Notes: generated by a model not told the origin, from the sequence alone. Positions 1 to 6,610 are shown, counted from the stretch's first letter. The stretch: 10,913 nucleotides of DNA from Actinomycetes bacterium (GCA_023431405.1 JAEYVZ010000100.1:1-10913), one strand, 5' to 3'. Program-made: numbers and translations.

Positions 1-23
1 GGCGGATGCCGTCGGCATCCGCC
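1..23 (-). terminator. intrinsic terminator hairpin downstream of yceI
   Basis: A perfect 10-bp stem (GGCGGATGCC / GGCATCCGCC) with a 3-nt loop lies about 30 nt past the stop codon of the minus-strand YceI gene. No U tract can be judged because the window ends here. Both arms carry the heptamer GGATGCC that recurs through the window. It may also serve a convergent gene to the left. Confidence 0.7.
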
Positions 24-53
24 CCTCTCGTCGGGTGTCACCCGCTCACGCGA

Positions 54-623
54 TCACGCCTGGAGCGAGCCCTGCAGGTCGAGGGTGATGGTGACGTCCT
101 TGCCGACGAGCACGCCGCCCGTCTCGAGCGCGGCGTTCCACGTGAGGCCGAAGTCTTCGCGGTTGATCACGGTCTTGGCCGTGGCGCCCGCCTTGTAGTT
201 GCCCCACGGGTCGGTCCCGAAGCCGCCGAACTCCAGTTCGAAGGTGGCGGGCTTGGTGATGCCGCGGATGGTGAGGTCACCGTCGACGAGGAAGTCGCCG
301 CCCTCGTAGCGCACGCCCGTGGAGACGAAGTCGAGGGTCGGGTGGTTCTCGACGTCGAAGAAGTCGGCCGAGCGCAGGTGGTTGTCGCGGCCCTCGTCCT
401 TGGTGTCGATCGAGGCGACGTCGACGCTCGCCTCGACGCGGGCCTCGAGAGGGTTCTCGGGGGCGATGATCGTCGCGCTCTTGACGCCGAACGTGCCGCG
501 CACCTTGGAGATCATCATGTGACGCACGCTGAAGGTGACCTCGCTGTGCGAGGGGTCGAGCACCCAGGTGCCGGCCTTGTAGCCGGGGATCTCGATGGTG
601 GCTGCGGTGGTCGTTTCGGTCAT
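54..623 (-). CDS. YceI family protein (lipocalin-like beta-barrel)
   Basis: A 189-aa protein of the YceI family, whose members fold into a lipocalin-like barrel that holds an isoprenoid or other amphiphilic ligand; the exact role here is unknown. Family blocks are visible: LDPSHSEVTFSVRHMMISKV (about residues 22-41), SIDTKDEGRDNHLRSADFFD (71-90), and the C-terminal DFGLTWN (157-163) with the GGVLVGKDVTITLDL ending. There is no N-terminal signal peptide, unlike periplasmic YceI of Gram-negatives, so it is probably cytosolic, as is common in actinobacteria. The ATG at 621-623 is preferred because AAGGG lies about 8 nt upstream; the open frame continues to 761, but that extension runs through the FKBP terminator hairpin and is not coding. 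It appears monocistronic, bounded by hairpins on both sides. Confidence 0.93.
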   Translation of the reverse strand: MTETTTAATIEIPGYKAGTWVLDPSHSEVTFSVRHMMISKVRGTFGVKSATIIAPENPLEARVEASVDVASIDTKDEGRDNHLRSADFFDVENHPTLDFVSTGVRYEGGDFLVDGDLTIRGITKPATFELEFGGFGTDPWGNYKAGATAKTVINREDFGLTWNAALETGGVLVGKDVTITLDLQGSLQA

Positions 624-669
624 TGCTGTGCCCTTCGTGAGGTTGGTCGGTCTGCGAGGGTGAAACACC

Positions 670-715
670 GTCGGATGAGATCTATTCCCACGAATGTAAA
701 AAAATCTGAGATCCC
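670..715 (-). promoter_or_regulatory. A/T-rich probable promoter/operator region of yceI
   Basis: This short A/T-rich island in an otherwise G/C-rich region lies 50-90 nt upstream of the YceI start. It holds a run of seven A (698-704), a -10-like TACATT on the minus strand (693-698) and two direct copies of TGAGATC at 676-682 and 707-713, exactly 31 bp apart. No convincing -35 box was found, so this marks a region rather than an assigned promoter. Confidence 0.35.
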
Positions 716-737
716 CCCGTCTGCCCGGGCGGGAACG

Positions 738-773
738 ACGCAGGGCGGGATGCCGAGGCATCCCGCCCTGCGT
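738..773 (-). terminator. strong intrinsic terminator of the FKBP gene
   Basis: A perfect 17-bp inverted repeat (738-754 with 757-773), with only 2 nt between the arms, starts 13 nt past the FKBP stop codon on the minus strand. There is no U tract, which is usual in high-G+C actinobacteria. It insulates yceI from FKBP transcription. Both arms contain GGATGCC/GGCATCC. Confidence 0.85.
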
Positions 774-786
774 GTGCCCGATCAGC

Positions 787-1155
787 TCAGGCGACGTCGA
801 GGAGGTCGATGACGAAGATCAGCGTCTTGCCACCGAGGAAGTGGCCTCCCGCAGGACCGTAGGCCAGGTGCGGCGGGATGACGAGCTCACGGCGCCCGCC
901 GACCTTCATGCCCGGGATGCCGTCCTGCCAGCCCTGGATGAGGCCGCGCAGCGGGAACTGGATGCTCTCGCCACGACCCCACGACGAGTCGAACTCCTCG
1001 CCAGAGTCGAACTCGACCCCGGCGTAGTGGACGGTCACGGTGTCGCCGGGCTTCGCCTCGGCGCCGTCGCCCACGATGATGTCGCGGATGACGAGCTCGG
1101 TGGGGGCGGGACCCTCGGGTGCGTCGATCTCAGGCTTGGTGCGGTCGTCAGTCAT
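787..1155 (-). CDS. FKBP-type peptidyl-prolyl cis-trans isomerase
   Basis: A 122-aa single-domain FKBP that catalyses prolyl cis-trans isomerisation; no signal peptide, so cytosolic. By alignment from memory to human FKBP12, the active-site set is intact: Y44 (VHYAG), F55-D56 (EFDSS), F67 (IQFPL), I73 and W76 (LIQGWQDG), Y99 (PPHLAYG) and F114 (LIFVIDLL). The first 20 residues are an acidic, proline-rich lead-in. The ATG at 1153-1155 is preferred; an in-frame TTG sits 12 nt further upstream. GGAG is only 2 nt from the ATG, too close for a normal ribosome site, while TTGGAT lies 6 nt before the ATG, the same geometry as the presumed leaderless genes here. It is probably monocistronic, ending in the hairpin at 738-773. 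Confidence 0.94.
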   Translation of the reverse strand: MTDDRTKPEIDAPEGPAPTELVIRDIIVGDGAEAKPGDTVTVHYAGVEFDSGEEFDSSWGRGESIQFPLRGLIQGWQDGIPGMKVGGRRELVIPPHLAYGPAGGHFLGGKTLIFVIDLLDVA

Positions 1156-1247
1156 GACTCCATCCAAGCACGACGGCGACGCTCCGCGACAGCGACCCGA
1201 GCGCCCTTGACAGCGTCACGCCCCCGTGGTGACATGAATCCAGGCCA

Positions 1248-1298
1248 ACTCAGCGCCCGGTAGACACGCAGGCATCGCCGCGGCACCGGGCGCTGAGT
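1248..1298 (-). terminator. 14-bp inverted repeat with 23-nt loop, probable prsW terminator
   Basis: ACTCAGCGCCCGGT (1248-1261) pairs perfectly with 1285-1298, separated by 23 nt. It begins 48 nt past the prsW stop codon. A smaller CCGGG/CCCGG hairpin (1305-1322) lies between. The arms are long enough for an intrinsic terminator, but the loop is much longer than in the other hairpins of this window, so an operator or small structured RNA is an alternative. Confidence 0.5.
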
Positions 1299-1346
1299 CT
1301 TCGTCCGGGCCCCCTCCCCCGGCGTCACTCCCGCTTCGTCATTCCG

Positions 1347-2528
1347 TCAGCGTGCGAGCAGCGCCGCCCGCGCTGACACGGTGCGCGCCAGGTACACCCG
1401 CTCCTCGACGGCGGCATGCTCGTCGCGGCCCGTGATCGCGCGCTGACGCGCGGCGGCCAGCGCGGTCGCCTCCGCGATGAACTCGCGCATGAGCCGCACG
1501 CGGTCGCCGGGAAGCGTGCGCGCCCACGCCAGCGCCTGACGCCGCCCGCGTGCGGTGGCGAGCATCTCGACCTCGGACGCCGAGAACCACCCGGCGGCGG
1601 CGTACTCGCCGAGCCGCGCCCGGGTGAGCCGGCTCTCCTCTCGCCGCAGCAGCAGCACCCCGACGACGAAACCGATGAACAGGGGCACCTGCAAGGTCAC
1701 GTACAGCGCGAAGAAGTCGGCGAACATCGCCGACCCGTTCCACAGGGCGTGGAGCCCGACCGCGCCCATGACACCGACCACCCACGGCCACATCGCCTCG
1801 GCGAGCGACTGACCTGCCCGTGCGGCGCGGCCGAGGGCGAAGCCTGTCACCGCTGTGAACATCACATGGGCGAACGGCGAGAGGATGCCGCGGAGGACGA
1901 ACGTGAACGTCACGTCGCCGACCCCGCCTTCGATGAGGCTCGTCGCGAAGTAGAGGATGTTCTCGGTGAAGGCGAAGCCGGCGCCGATCAGCGCGCCGTA
2001 GACGATCCCGTCGATGGGCCCGTCGAAGGCACGCCGCCCGACGACGAAGACGAGGAGGAGCCCGATGCCCTTCGCCATCTCCTCGACGATGGGCGCCTGC
2101 ACGACGGATGAGAAGGTGTCGGCCGTGGTCGGGTCGATCACGGCGAGCGACGGTGACAGCAGCAGGTCGACGCCGAGGGCCAGGCCCACCGCACCGACAG
2201 CGCCCCAGGCGACGGCCACCACGACGAGGCTCCGGGGCTCGGGCTCCCACCGGTCGACGAGGTGGATCGCGAAGAGCACCCCCGCCAACGGCGCGACCGC
2301 CAGCACCATGCCGACGATCGCGGCCGCAGCACCCAGGAAGGTCACGAGATATGCCGCGAGGCCGAAGGCGCCCACGAGGAGGATCGCGAACAGCCACAGC
2401 GGCGCCGAGCGCCCCCGTCGTGCCACCGTGAGCGAGGGGGGAACGGGCAGCGCGGGCACCGACGCCGCCCCGTCGACCGGCGCCGGCGCGGCGTGCGGGG
2501 GCTGGGCGAACGGCGACGGGAAGCTCAT
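1347..2528 (-). CDS. PrsW family intramembrane metalloprotease
   Basis: A 393-aa polytopic membrane protein of the PrsW family, related to the CPBP/Abi superfamily; the founding Bacillus member cleaves an anti-sigma factor inside the membrane. The substrate here is not known. After a proline/alanine-rich cytosolic N-terminus (1-40) come about eight or nine hydrophobic segments. The family's catalytic signatures are present: EEMAK (E149, E150, K153), the strongly conserved DGIVYGALIGAGFAFTEN block (173-190) with E189, H221 in PFAHVMF, and H260/N264 in GLHALWNGS. A cytosolic arginine-rich tail follows residue 295. The ATG at 2528 is fixed by a good -10 box, TATCAT (2535-2540), ending 6 nt before it, with no ribosome site, suggesting a leaderless mRNA. 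It is divergent from the FAH gene, with 59 bp between the starts. Confidence 0.93.
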   Translation of the reverse strand: MSFPSPFAQPPHAAPAPVDGAASVPALPVPPSLTVARRGRSAPLWLFAILLVGAFGLAAYLVTFLGAAAAIVGMVLAVAPLAGVLFAIHLVDRWEPEPRSLVVVAVAWGAVGAVGLALGVDLLLSPSLAVIDPTTADTFSSVVQAPIVEEMAKGIGLLLVFVVGRRAFDGPIDGIVYGALIGAGFAFTENILYFATSLIEGGVGDVTFTFVLRGILSPFAHVMFTAVTGFALGRAARAGQSLAEAMWPWVVGVMGAVGLHALWNGSAMFADFFALYVTLQVPLFIGFVVGVLLLRREESRLTRARLGEYAAAGWFSASEVEMLATARGRRQALAWARTLPGDRVRLMREFIAEATALAAARQRAITGRDEHAAVEERVYLARTVSARAALLAR

Positions 2529-2534
2529 GGCGCC

Positions 2535-2540
2535 ATGATA
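2535..2540 (-). promoter_or_regulatory. -10 box of prsW (leaderless start)
   Basis: TATCAT on the minus strand matches the -10 consensus at 5 of 6 positions and is separated from the prsW ATG by exactly 6 nt, so transcription would begin at the start codon. No clear -35 element is seen at 17-18 bp. Confidence 0.55.
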
Positions 2541-2575
2541 GGGCGCACCCTGACGCCGCCCTGCCCGGCGCCCGA

Positions 2576-2581
2576 TAGCCT
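2576..2581 (+). promoter_or_regulatory. -10 box of the FAH-family gene (leaderless start)
   Basis: TAGCCT lies exactly 6 nt upstream of the ATG at 2588. The six bases between (GAGAGG) touch the start codon, so they cannot act as a normally spaced ribosome site. A weak -35-like CTGACG (2550-2555) is about 20 bp upstream. Confidence 0.5.
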
Positions 2582-2587
2582 GAGAGG

Positions 2588-3454
2588 ATGCGCTTCGCCC
2601 ACGTGACCTCCGCCGCGTCCGTCGACCCGCACCTCGCGATCGTCCGGGGCGACGAGGCCCTCCCCGTCGCTCCGCTGTTCGAGGGCGCCCCCGACGAGCT
2701 GCAAGACCTCATCGAGGGAGGCGACGACCTGCTCGCACGTGTGAGCGAGGCGGCGGACGGCGCGGAGGGCTGGATGCCGCTGGCAGGCCTCGGCTTCGCG
2801 TCCGCGGTGCGGCGCCCGCCGATCGTGCTCGCCATCGGCCTCAACTACGCCGCACACTCGAGCGAACTCGGCCTCAAAGCCGACACGGCCCCGACCGTCT
2901 TCGTCCTCTGGCCGGCATCCCTCACCGGGCACGAGGCCACCACGACGTGGCCCCGCTCACTGAGCGAGTCGGTCGACTACGAAGCCGAGCTCGGCGTCAT
3001 CATCGGCCGCGCCGCGAAGGACGTGACGGAGGCGGAGGCGCTGTCGCACGTGTGGGGCTACACGGTGGTCAACGACATCACCGCCCGCGACATCCAGTTC
3101 TCCGAAGCGCAGTGGTCTCGCTGCAAGTCGTTCGACGGATTCACCCCCACCGGTCCGGTGGTCGTCACCGCCGATGAGATCGACGACCCGCAAGACCTCC
3201 ACATCTGGACCGTCGTCGATGGCGAGACCCTGCAAGACGGCTCGACCGGGCAGATGATCCGCTCGGTCGCCACGCTCGTCTCCCACCTCTCCCAGTCGGC
3301 GACGCTCCTTCCCGGCACCCTCATCTCCACGGGGAGCCCGGGCGGGGCGGGGTACTCGCGCGATCCGCAGGTGTTCCTTCGAGACCGCTCGACGGTCACC
3401 GTCGGCATCGACGGCATCGGGGCCCTCACGACGCACTGCCGCATCATCGGCTGA
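2588..3454 (+). CDS. fumarylacetoacetate hydrolase (FAH) family enzyme
   Basis: A 288-aa soluble enzyme of the FAH superfamily, which uses a divalent metal to hydrolyse, decarboxylate or isomerise 2,4-dioxo acids from aromatic and sugar-acid breakdown. The N-terminal cap spans about residues 1-75 and the catalytic domain 78-288. Landmarks are GLNYAAHSSE (84-93), metal ligands E132 and E134 in VDYEAELGVIIG, D163 in NDITARD, K180 in KSFDGF, and the C-terminal LPGTLISTGSPGGAG (241-255). In relatives the segment at 104-110 usually carries a lysine (F-x-K-x-P); here it reads FVLWPAS with L107. No other aromatic-catabolism genes are nearby, so the substrate cannot be named. The start is supported by the -10 box 6 nt upstream. 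The gene stands alone and converges on the DUF4190 gene. Confidence 0.92.
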   Translation: MRFAHVTSAASVDPHLAIVRGDEALPVAPLFEGAPDELQDLIEGGDDLLARVSEAADGAEGWMPLAGLGFASAVRRPPIVLAIGLNYAAHSSELGLKADTAPTVFVLWPASLTGHEATTTWPRSLSESVDYEAELGVIIGRAAKDVTEAEALSHVWGYTVVNDITARDIQFSEAQWSRCKSFDGFTPTGPVVVTADEIDDPQDLHIWTVVDGETLQDGSTGQMIRSVATLVSHLSQSATLLPGTLISTGSPGGAGYSRDPQVFLRDRSTVTVGIDGIGALTTHCRIIG

Positions 3455-3524
3455 CACCGGCCGTCAGAGGTCACAGAAGCACGAAGACGCGCGTCCGCGC
3501 CGCCGGTGACGGTCGCCGAGCGCA

Positions 3525-3555
3525 GAAGGGGCGGTGCCACCGGCACCGCCCCTTC
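3525..3555. terminator. bidirectional terminator between FAH and DUF4190 genes
   Basis: A perfect 14-bp stem, GAAGGGGCGGTGCC with its complement and a 3-nt loop (ACC), lies between two convergent genes, 70 nt past the FAH stop and 36 nt past the DUF4190 stop. Neither side has a U tract. It fits an I-shaped actinobacterial terminator serving both genes. Confidence 0.8.
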
Positions 3556-3591
3556 GTCACGCGGCCACAGCGGCCGCCGCTTGCCTGAAGG

Positions 3592-4002
3592 TCAGGGGTT
3601 GACGACCTCGCTGCAGGGCACCTCGACGCCCCACACCGTGACGATGGCCGTCGGGTCGCTCGCACACGTCGCCGCCGCCGAGAAGGTCGGCAGCAGGAAC
3701 GCGAAGAACAGGATGGTGCCGACGATGAGGCCGAGGGCGCTGATGATGATGGCGGCGATCGCCCAGCCGTTCCCGGCACCGGCCTTCTTGCTCTGCACCA
3801 GGGCGACGATGCCGAGGATGAGGGCGACGAGCTGCACGAAGAACGACAGCACGAAGGCCACGATGCCGAGCGTCTTCCCGGGCACCGGGCCGGCCGGAGC
3901 GGCGTAGCCGCCCTGCGCGTACGCGGGGGCTGCGGGCGGCGCTGCGGGGTAGGCCGGGGTCTCGTAGGCCGGCGGCTGCTGCGGGTTCTGCGGGTCGGTC
4001 AT
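3592..4002 (-). CDS. DUF4190 domain-containing small membrane protein
   Basis: A 136-aa protein with a low-complexity N-terminus rich in Pro, Ala, Tyr and Gln (residues 1-40), then two hydrophobic helices (about 44-68 and 79-105) joined by a short basic loop (QSKKAGAGNGW). This is the DUF4190 arrangement (LGIVAFVLSFF... and GWAIAAIIISALGL). A short C-terminal tail (106-136) after the second helix carries Cys113 and Cys130, which could form a disulfide if, as I infer, the tail is outside the cell. The function of the domain is unknown. The ATG at 4002 is chosen because AAGGAG (4010-4015) sits 7 nt upstream; the frame extends to 4056 without support. It has its own promoter candidate and shares a terminator with the FAH gene. 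Confidence 0.88.
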   Translation of the reverse strand: MTDPQNPQQPPAYETPAYPAAPPAAPAYAQGGYAAPAGPVPGKTLGIVAFVLSFFVQLVALILGIVALVQSKKAGAGNGWAIAAIIISALGLIVGTILFFAFLLPTFSAAATCASDPTAIVTVWGVEVPCSEVVNP

Positions 4003-4043
4003 GGAGATTCTCCTTCTGCGTGGCGGGATTTCCCGGCATGGCG

Positions 4044-4073
4044 ACGCTAGCGGCATCCGGCCCGTCGGCGCAA
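4044..4073 (-). promoter_or_regulatory. putative promoter of the DUF4190 gene
   Basis: On the minus strand TTGCGC (4068-4073) and TAGCGT (4044-4049) are separated by 18 bp, giving a start near 4037 and a leader of about 35 nt. The leader contains a small CGGG-ATTT-CCCG hairpin (4024-4035) and the AAGGAG ribosome site. The -35 box overlaps the weak hairpin after aspA. Confidence 0.45.
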
Positions 4074-4085
4074 AGGCCTCGCCGA
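4065..4085 (-). terminator. weak hairpin directly after aspA stop
   Basis: TCGGCG (4065-4070) pairs with CGCCGA (4080-4085), leaving a 9-nt loop, and abuts the aspA stop codon. At 6 bp it is much weaker than the other hairpins here, so read-through from aspA into the DUF4190 gene is possible. Confidence 0.3.
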
Positions 4086-5549
4086 TCAGCCCTCGACGAC
4101 GTTCTCGGCGGGCTGGACGATCGGGATCGCCTGAGTGATCGTCTCGAGTCCCGACAGCCGGGCGGGAGACAGCTGCTTGTCGACCTCTTCGCGCGACATG
4201 AGCCCCGCCTCCACCACGAGGTCGCCGACGTTGCGGTGGGTCAGCAGGGCCGTCTTGGCCAGCGCCGCCGAGGCGGCATATCCGATGAACGGGGTGAGGG
4301 CAGTGACGACACCGACCGAGGCGCCGACCATCGCGCCCAGGCGTTCGCGATTGGCGGTGATGCCGTCAACGCAGTTCACCCGGAGGGTGCGCATGCCCCG
4401 GCGCATCCACGTGATCGACTGGAAGATGGAGTGCGCGATGACCGGCTCGAAGGCGTTCAGCTGCAGCTGCCCGCCCTCGACCGCCATCGTCACGGTCAGA
4501 TCGGCGCCGGCGACGGCGAAGGCCACCTGGTTGACGACCTCCGGGATGACGGGGTTCACCTTGCCGGGCATGATGCTGGAGCCCGCCTGGCGGGCGGGGA
4601 GGTTGATCTCGCCCAGGCCCGCCTGCGGCCCCGACGACAGCAGGCGCAGGTCGTTGCAGATCTTCGAGAGCTTGATCGCGTTGCGCTTGAGCGACGCGGA
4701 GAACGACATGAACGAACCGGTGTCGCTCGTGGCCTCGACGAGGTCGTCGGCCGTGGCGAGGTCGAGCGCCGTGATCTCGCGCAGGTGCCGGAGCACCGCG
4801 GCGGCGTAGCCCGGGTGGGTCGTGATGCCCGTTCCGATGGCCGTGGCGCCCATGTTGATCTCATAGAGGAGATAGGCGTTCTCGGTGAGGCGCTGGTGGT
4901 CGTAGCCGAGGGTCGTCGCGAAGCCGTGGAACTCCTGCCCCAGAGTCATCGGCACCGCGTCCTGGAGCTGCGTGCGACCGATCTTCAGCACGTCGTGGAA
5001 CTCCAGCGCCTTCGCCAGGAACGACTGCCGCAGCAGGTCGAGCTCCTCCAGCAGCGACTTCAGATCGAGACTCAGCCCGATCTTCACCGCCGTCGGGTAC
5101 ACGTCGTTCGTCGACTGGCTGCGGTTGGTGTGGTCGATGGGCGACAGGAACGCGTAGTCGCCCTTCTCGTGCCCTGCCATCTCCAGCGCGATGTTGGTGA
5201 TGACCTCGTTGGCGTTCATGTTGGTGGAGGTGCCCGCTCCACCCTGGATGACGCCGACCACGAACTGGTCGTGGAACTCGCCGTCGATGACGCGCTGCGC
5301 GGCGCGATCGATGAGGTCGGCGCGCTCCTTGTCGAGCACGCCGATCTCGAGGTTGGCGCGGGCGGAGGCCTGCTTCACCATCGCCAGGGCGACCACGAGG
5401 TCTTTGTAGACCGAGATCGGCCGTTGGGAGATCGGGAAGTTCTCCAGTGCCCGCGCCGTGTGGATGCCCCAATAGGCGTCGGCGGGGATCTCGAGGGAGC
5501 CGAGTGAATCGGTCTCGGTACGGGTGCGCGTCGTTGCGTCCTGAGCCAT
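4086..5549 (-). CDS. aspA: aspartate ammonia-lyase (aspartase)
   Basis: A 487-aa member of the fumarase/aspartase superfamily that converts L-aspartate to fumarate and ammonia in the cytosol; these enzymes are tetramers with composite active sites. Near-identity with remembered E. coli AspA blocks favours aspartase over fumarase: PADAYWGIHTARALENF (22-38), IQGGAGTSTNMNANEV (101-116), QSTNDVYPT (145-153), MTLGQEF (201-207) and the stretch after it up to PEVVNQV (336-342). The mobile catalytic loop GSSIMPGKVNP (323-333) holds the general-base serine (one of S324/S325) and K330. Gly329 matches Bacillus aspartase rather than Ala in E. coli. The ATG at 5549 follows a GAGGA ribosome site about 10 nt upstream; the frame stays open far upstream, but that part overlaps the phosphodiesterase gene and is not coding. 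A 17-bp palindrome lies upstream of its presumed promoter. Confidence 0.95.
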   Translation of the reverse strand: MAQDATTRTRTETDSLGSLEIPADAYWGIHTARALENFPISQRPISVYKDLVVALAMVKQASARANLEIGVLDKERADLIDRAAQRVIDGEFHDQFVVGVIQGGAGTSTNMNANEVITNIALEMAGHEKGDYAFLSPIDHTNRSQSTNDVYPTAVKIGLSLDLKSLLEELDLLRQSFLAKALEFHDVLKIGRTQLQDAVPMTLGQEFHGFATTLGYDHQRLTENAYLLYEINMGATAIGTGITTHPGYAAAVLRHLREITALDLATADDLVEATSDTGSFMSFSASLKRNAIKLSKICNDLRLLSSGPQAGLGEINLPARQAGSSIMPGKVNPVIPEVVNQVAFAVAGADLTVTMAVEGGQLQLNAFEPVIAHSIFQSITWMRRGMRTLRVNCVDGITANRERLGAMVGASVGVVTALTPFIGYAASAALAKTALLTHRNVGDLVVEAGLMSREEVDKQLSPARLSGLETITQAIPIVQPAENVVEG

Positions 5550-5596
5550 GGTGCGTGAGTCCTCGTGGGTTCTCGTCAGCGGGTGGGATCGCACCG

Positions 5597-5602
5597 AGCC
5601 TA
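5597..5602 (-). promoter_or_regulatory. putative -10 box of aspA
   Basis: TAGGCT on the minus strand, 47 nt before the ATG, would give a leader of about 40 nt containing the GAGGA ribosome site. The same hexamer lies before the phosphodiesterase gene. No clear -35 box was found; its place is partly taken by the palindrome at 5625-5641. Confidence 0.4.
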
Positions 5603-5624
5603 ACCCCCCTCGCGAAGACGGACG

Positions 5625-5641
5625 ATGTACTGCAGGTACAT
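5625..5641. promoter_or_regulatory. 17-bp palindromic operator candidate upstream of aspA
   Basis: ATGTAC-N5-GTACAT is a perfect 6-bp-arm dyad centred at 5633, with TGCAG between the arms. A further half-site TGTAC lies at 5657-5661, exactly 31 bp from the first TGTAC. Relative to the presumed aspA start near 5590 the dyad covers about -35 to -51, a position suited to a repressor or a class II activator. The regulator is not in this window. Confidence 0.45.
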
Positions 5642-5671
5642 AAGGGGCGGCCCGAGTGTACGCGACGGCGA

Positions 5672-6604
5672 TCAGCGAGGCGGTTTGCGGGAGAACCGCT
5701 CGAGGCGCTCCTCGGCGGTGAGCGCGGCCATCTGCGCCACCCACTCCGGCGAGAAGTACTCGCCCGTCTCCGCCTCCACCACCGGCACCACCGAATGGGT
5801 GATGACGTCGTCGTAGACGTGCACGAGATGGAACGACTGCCCGGCATCCATGCCGTTCACCGACGCCGGGGGCCGCTGCAGGTTCATCGTGTAGCAGGTG
5901 GCGGCCGCCACGCTCACGGGCACCCCCGCGAACGTGCCGCTCGTGGAGTAGTGAAGGTGGCCGCCGAGGATCGCGCGGACATCCGTACCCGCGATCACGT
6001 CGGCGAGCTCCGTCTGGTGCCGCAGCTCGAGGATGTCGAACAGCGGGATATGACTCGGAAGCGGTGGGTGGTGGAGCGCGATGATCGTGCCGAGGGGTGC
6101 CGGATGGTCGAGCTCGTCTCGCAGCCAGGCGAGCTGACCGGCGTCGAGATCGCCGTGATGCCACCCCGGAACCGACGAATCCAGCGCGATGAGCCGCAGT
6201 CCTCCGAGGTCCCACACGCCGGTGACCGGATCTTCGGTGGGGTCGGCGTCGAGCAGCCCCTGGCGCAGCGCCGGTCGCTCGTCGTGGTTCCCCGCCACCC
6301 AGACCACCGGTGCACCCAGTCGCTCGGCGAACGGCTCGACCGCTGCGCGCAGGGCGGCGTACGCGTCTGGCTCGCCGAGGTCGGTGAGGTCGCCGGTGAA
6401 CACGATCGCGTCGGGCCGGATGCCGGTGCGCTCGACCGCGGCGAGGGTGGCCTCCAGGTTCGCCGCCGTGTCGTAGCGCTCCGCCAGCGGACGGTTGCCT
6501 GCCAGGAGATGGGTGTCGCTGAGATGCACGAGCGTGCGCCGTGCGGGCTCGTGCGCTCCGAACCGTACGACGCCATCCGCCTGCGTCTCGTCGGTCGTGT
6601 CCAT
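5672..6604 (-). CDS. Rv0805/CpdA-like class III cyclic nucleotide phosphodiesterase
   Basis: A 310-aa calcineurin-like metallophosphoesterase. From memory it follows M. tuberculosis Rv0805 closely over most of its length, including IRPDAIVFTGDLTDLGEP (62-79), VPGWHHGDLDAGQLAWL (145-161) and TDVRAILGGHLHYST (207-221). The two-metal site is complete: D30 and H32 (SDTHL), D72 (GDLTD), N106 and H107 (GNHDE), H178 (LHHPP), H216 and H218 (GHLH). Rv0805 hydrolyses cyclic nucleotides, 2',3' forms better than cAMP in vitro, so the natural substrate here is open. There is no signal peptide or membrane anchor. The ATG at 6604 is supported by TAGGCT ending 6 nt upstream and lack of a ribosome site (leaderless). 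It is downstream of the pit pair but separated by hairpins. Confidence 0.92.
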   Translation of the reverse strand: MDTTDETQADGVVRFGAHEPARRTLVHLSDTHLLAGNRPLAERYDTAANLEATLAAVERTGIRPDAIVFTGDLTDLGEPDAYAALRAAVEPFAERLGAPVVWVAGNHDERPALRQGLLDADPTEDPVTGVWDLGGLRLIALDSSVPGWHHGDLDAGQLAWLRDELDHPAPLGTIIALHHPPLPSHIPLFDILELRHQTELADVIAGTDVRAILGGHLHYSTSGTFAGVPVSVAAATCYTMNLQRPPASVNGMDAGQSFHLVHVYDDVITHSVVPVVEAETGEYFSPEWVAQMAALTAEERLERFSRKPPR

Positions 6605-6610
6605 GCGGTC

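Noticed and set aside
624..761. N-terminal extension of the YceI reading frame up to 761
   Set aside because: It runs through the FKBP terminator hairpin and the A/T-rich promoter region; the ATG at 623 has a ribosome site and begins the conserved protein.
1207..1235. Plus-strand promoter TTGACA-N17-TGACAT
   Set aside because: The -35 is perfect, but the -10 matches only 3 of 6 bases and no gene follows; about one TTGACA is expected by chance in a window this size. Kept only as a remark on the 1248-1298 stem-loop.
4020..5507. 495-aa plus-strand open frame opposite aspA
   Set aside because: Shadow of a well-recognised gene; no motif, no ribosome site, low-complexity Arg/Asp/Val composition.
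5550..6215. 222-residue N-terminal extension of the aspA frame
   Set aside because: It overlaps most of the phosphodiesterase gene on the same strand in another frame and lacks any aspartase homology; aspartases begin near the ATG at 5549.
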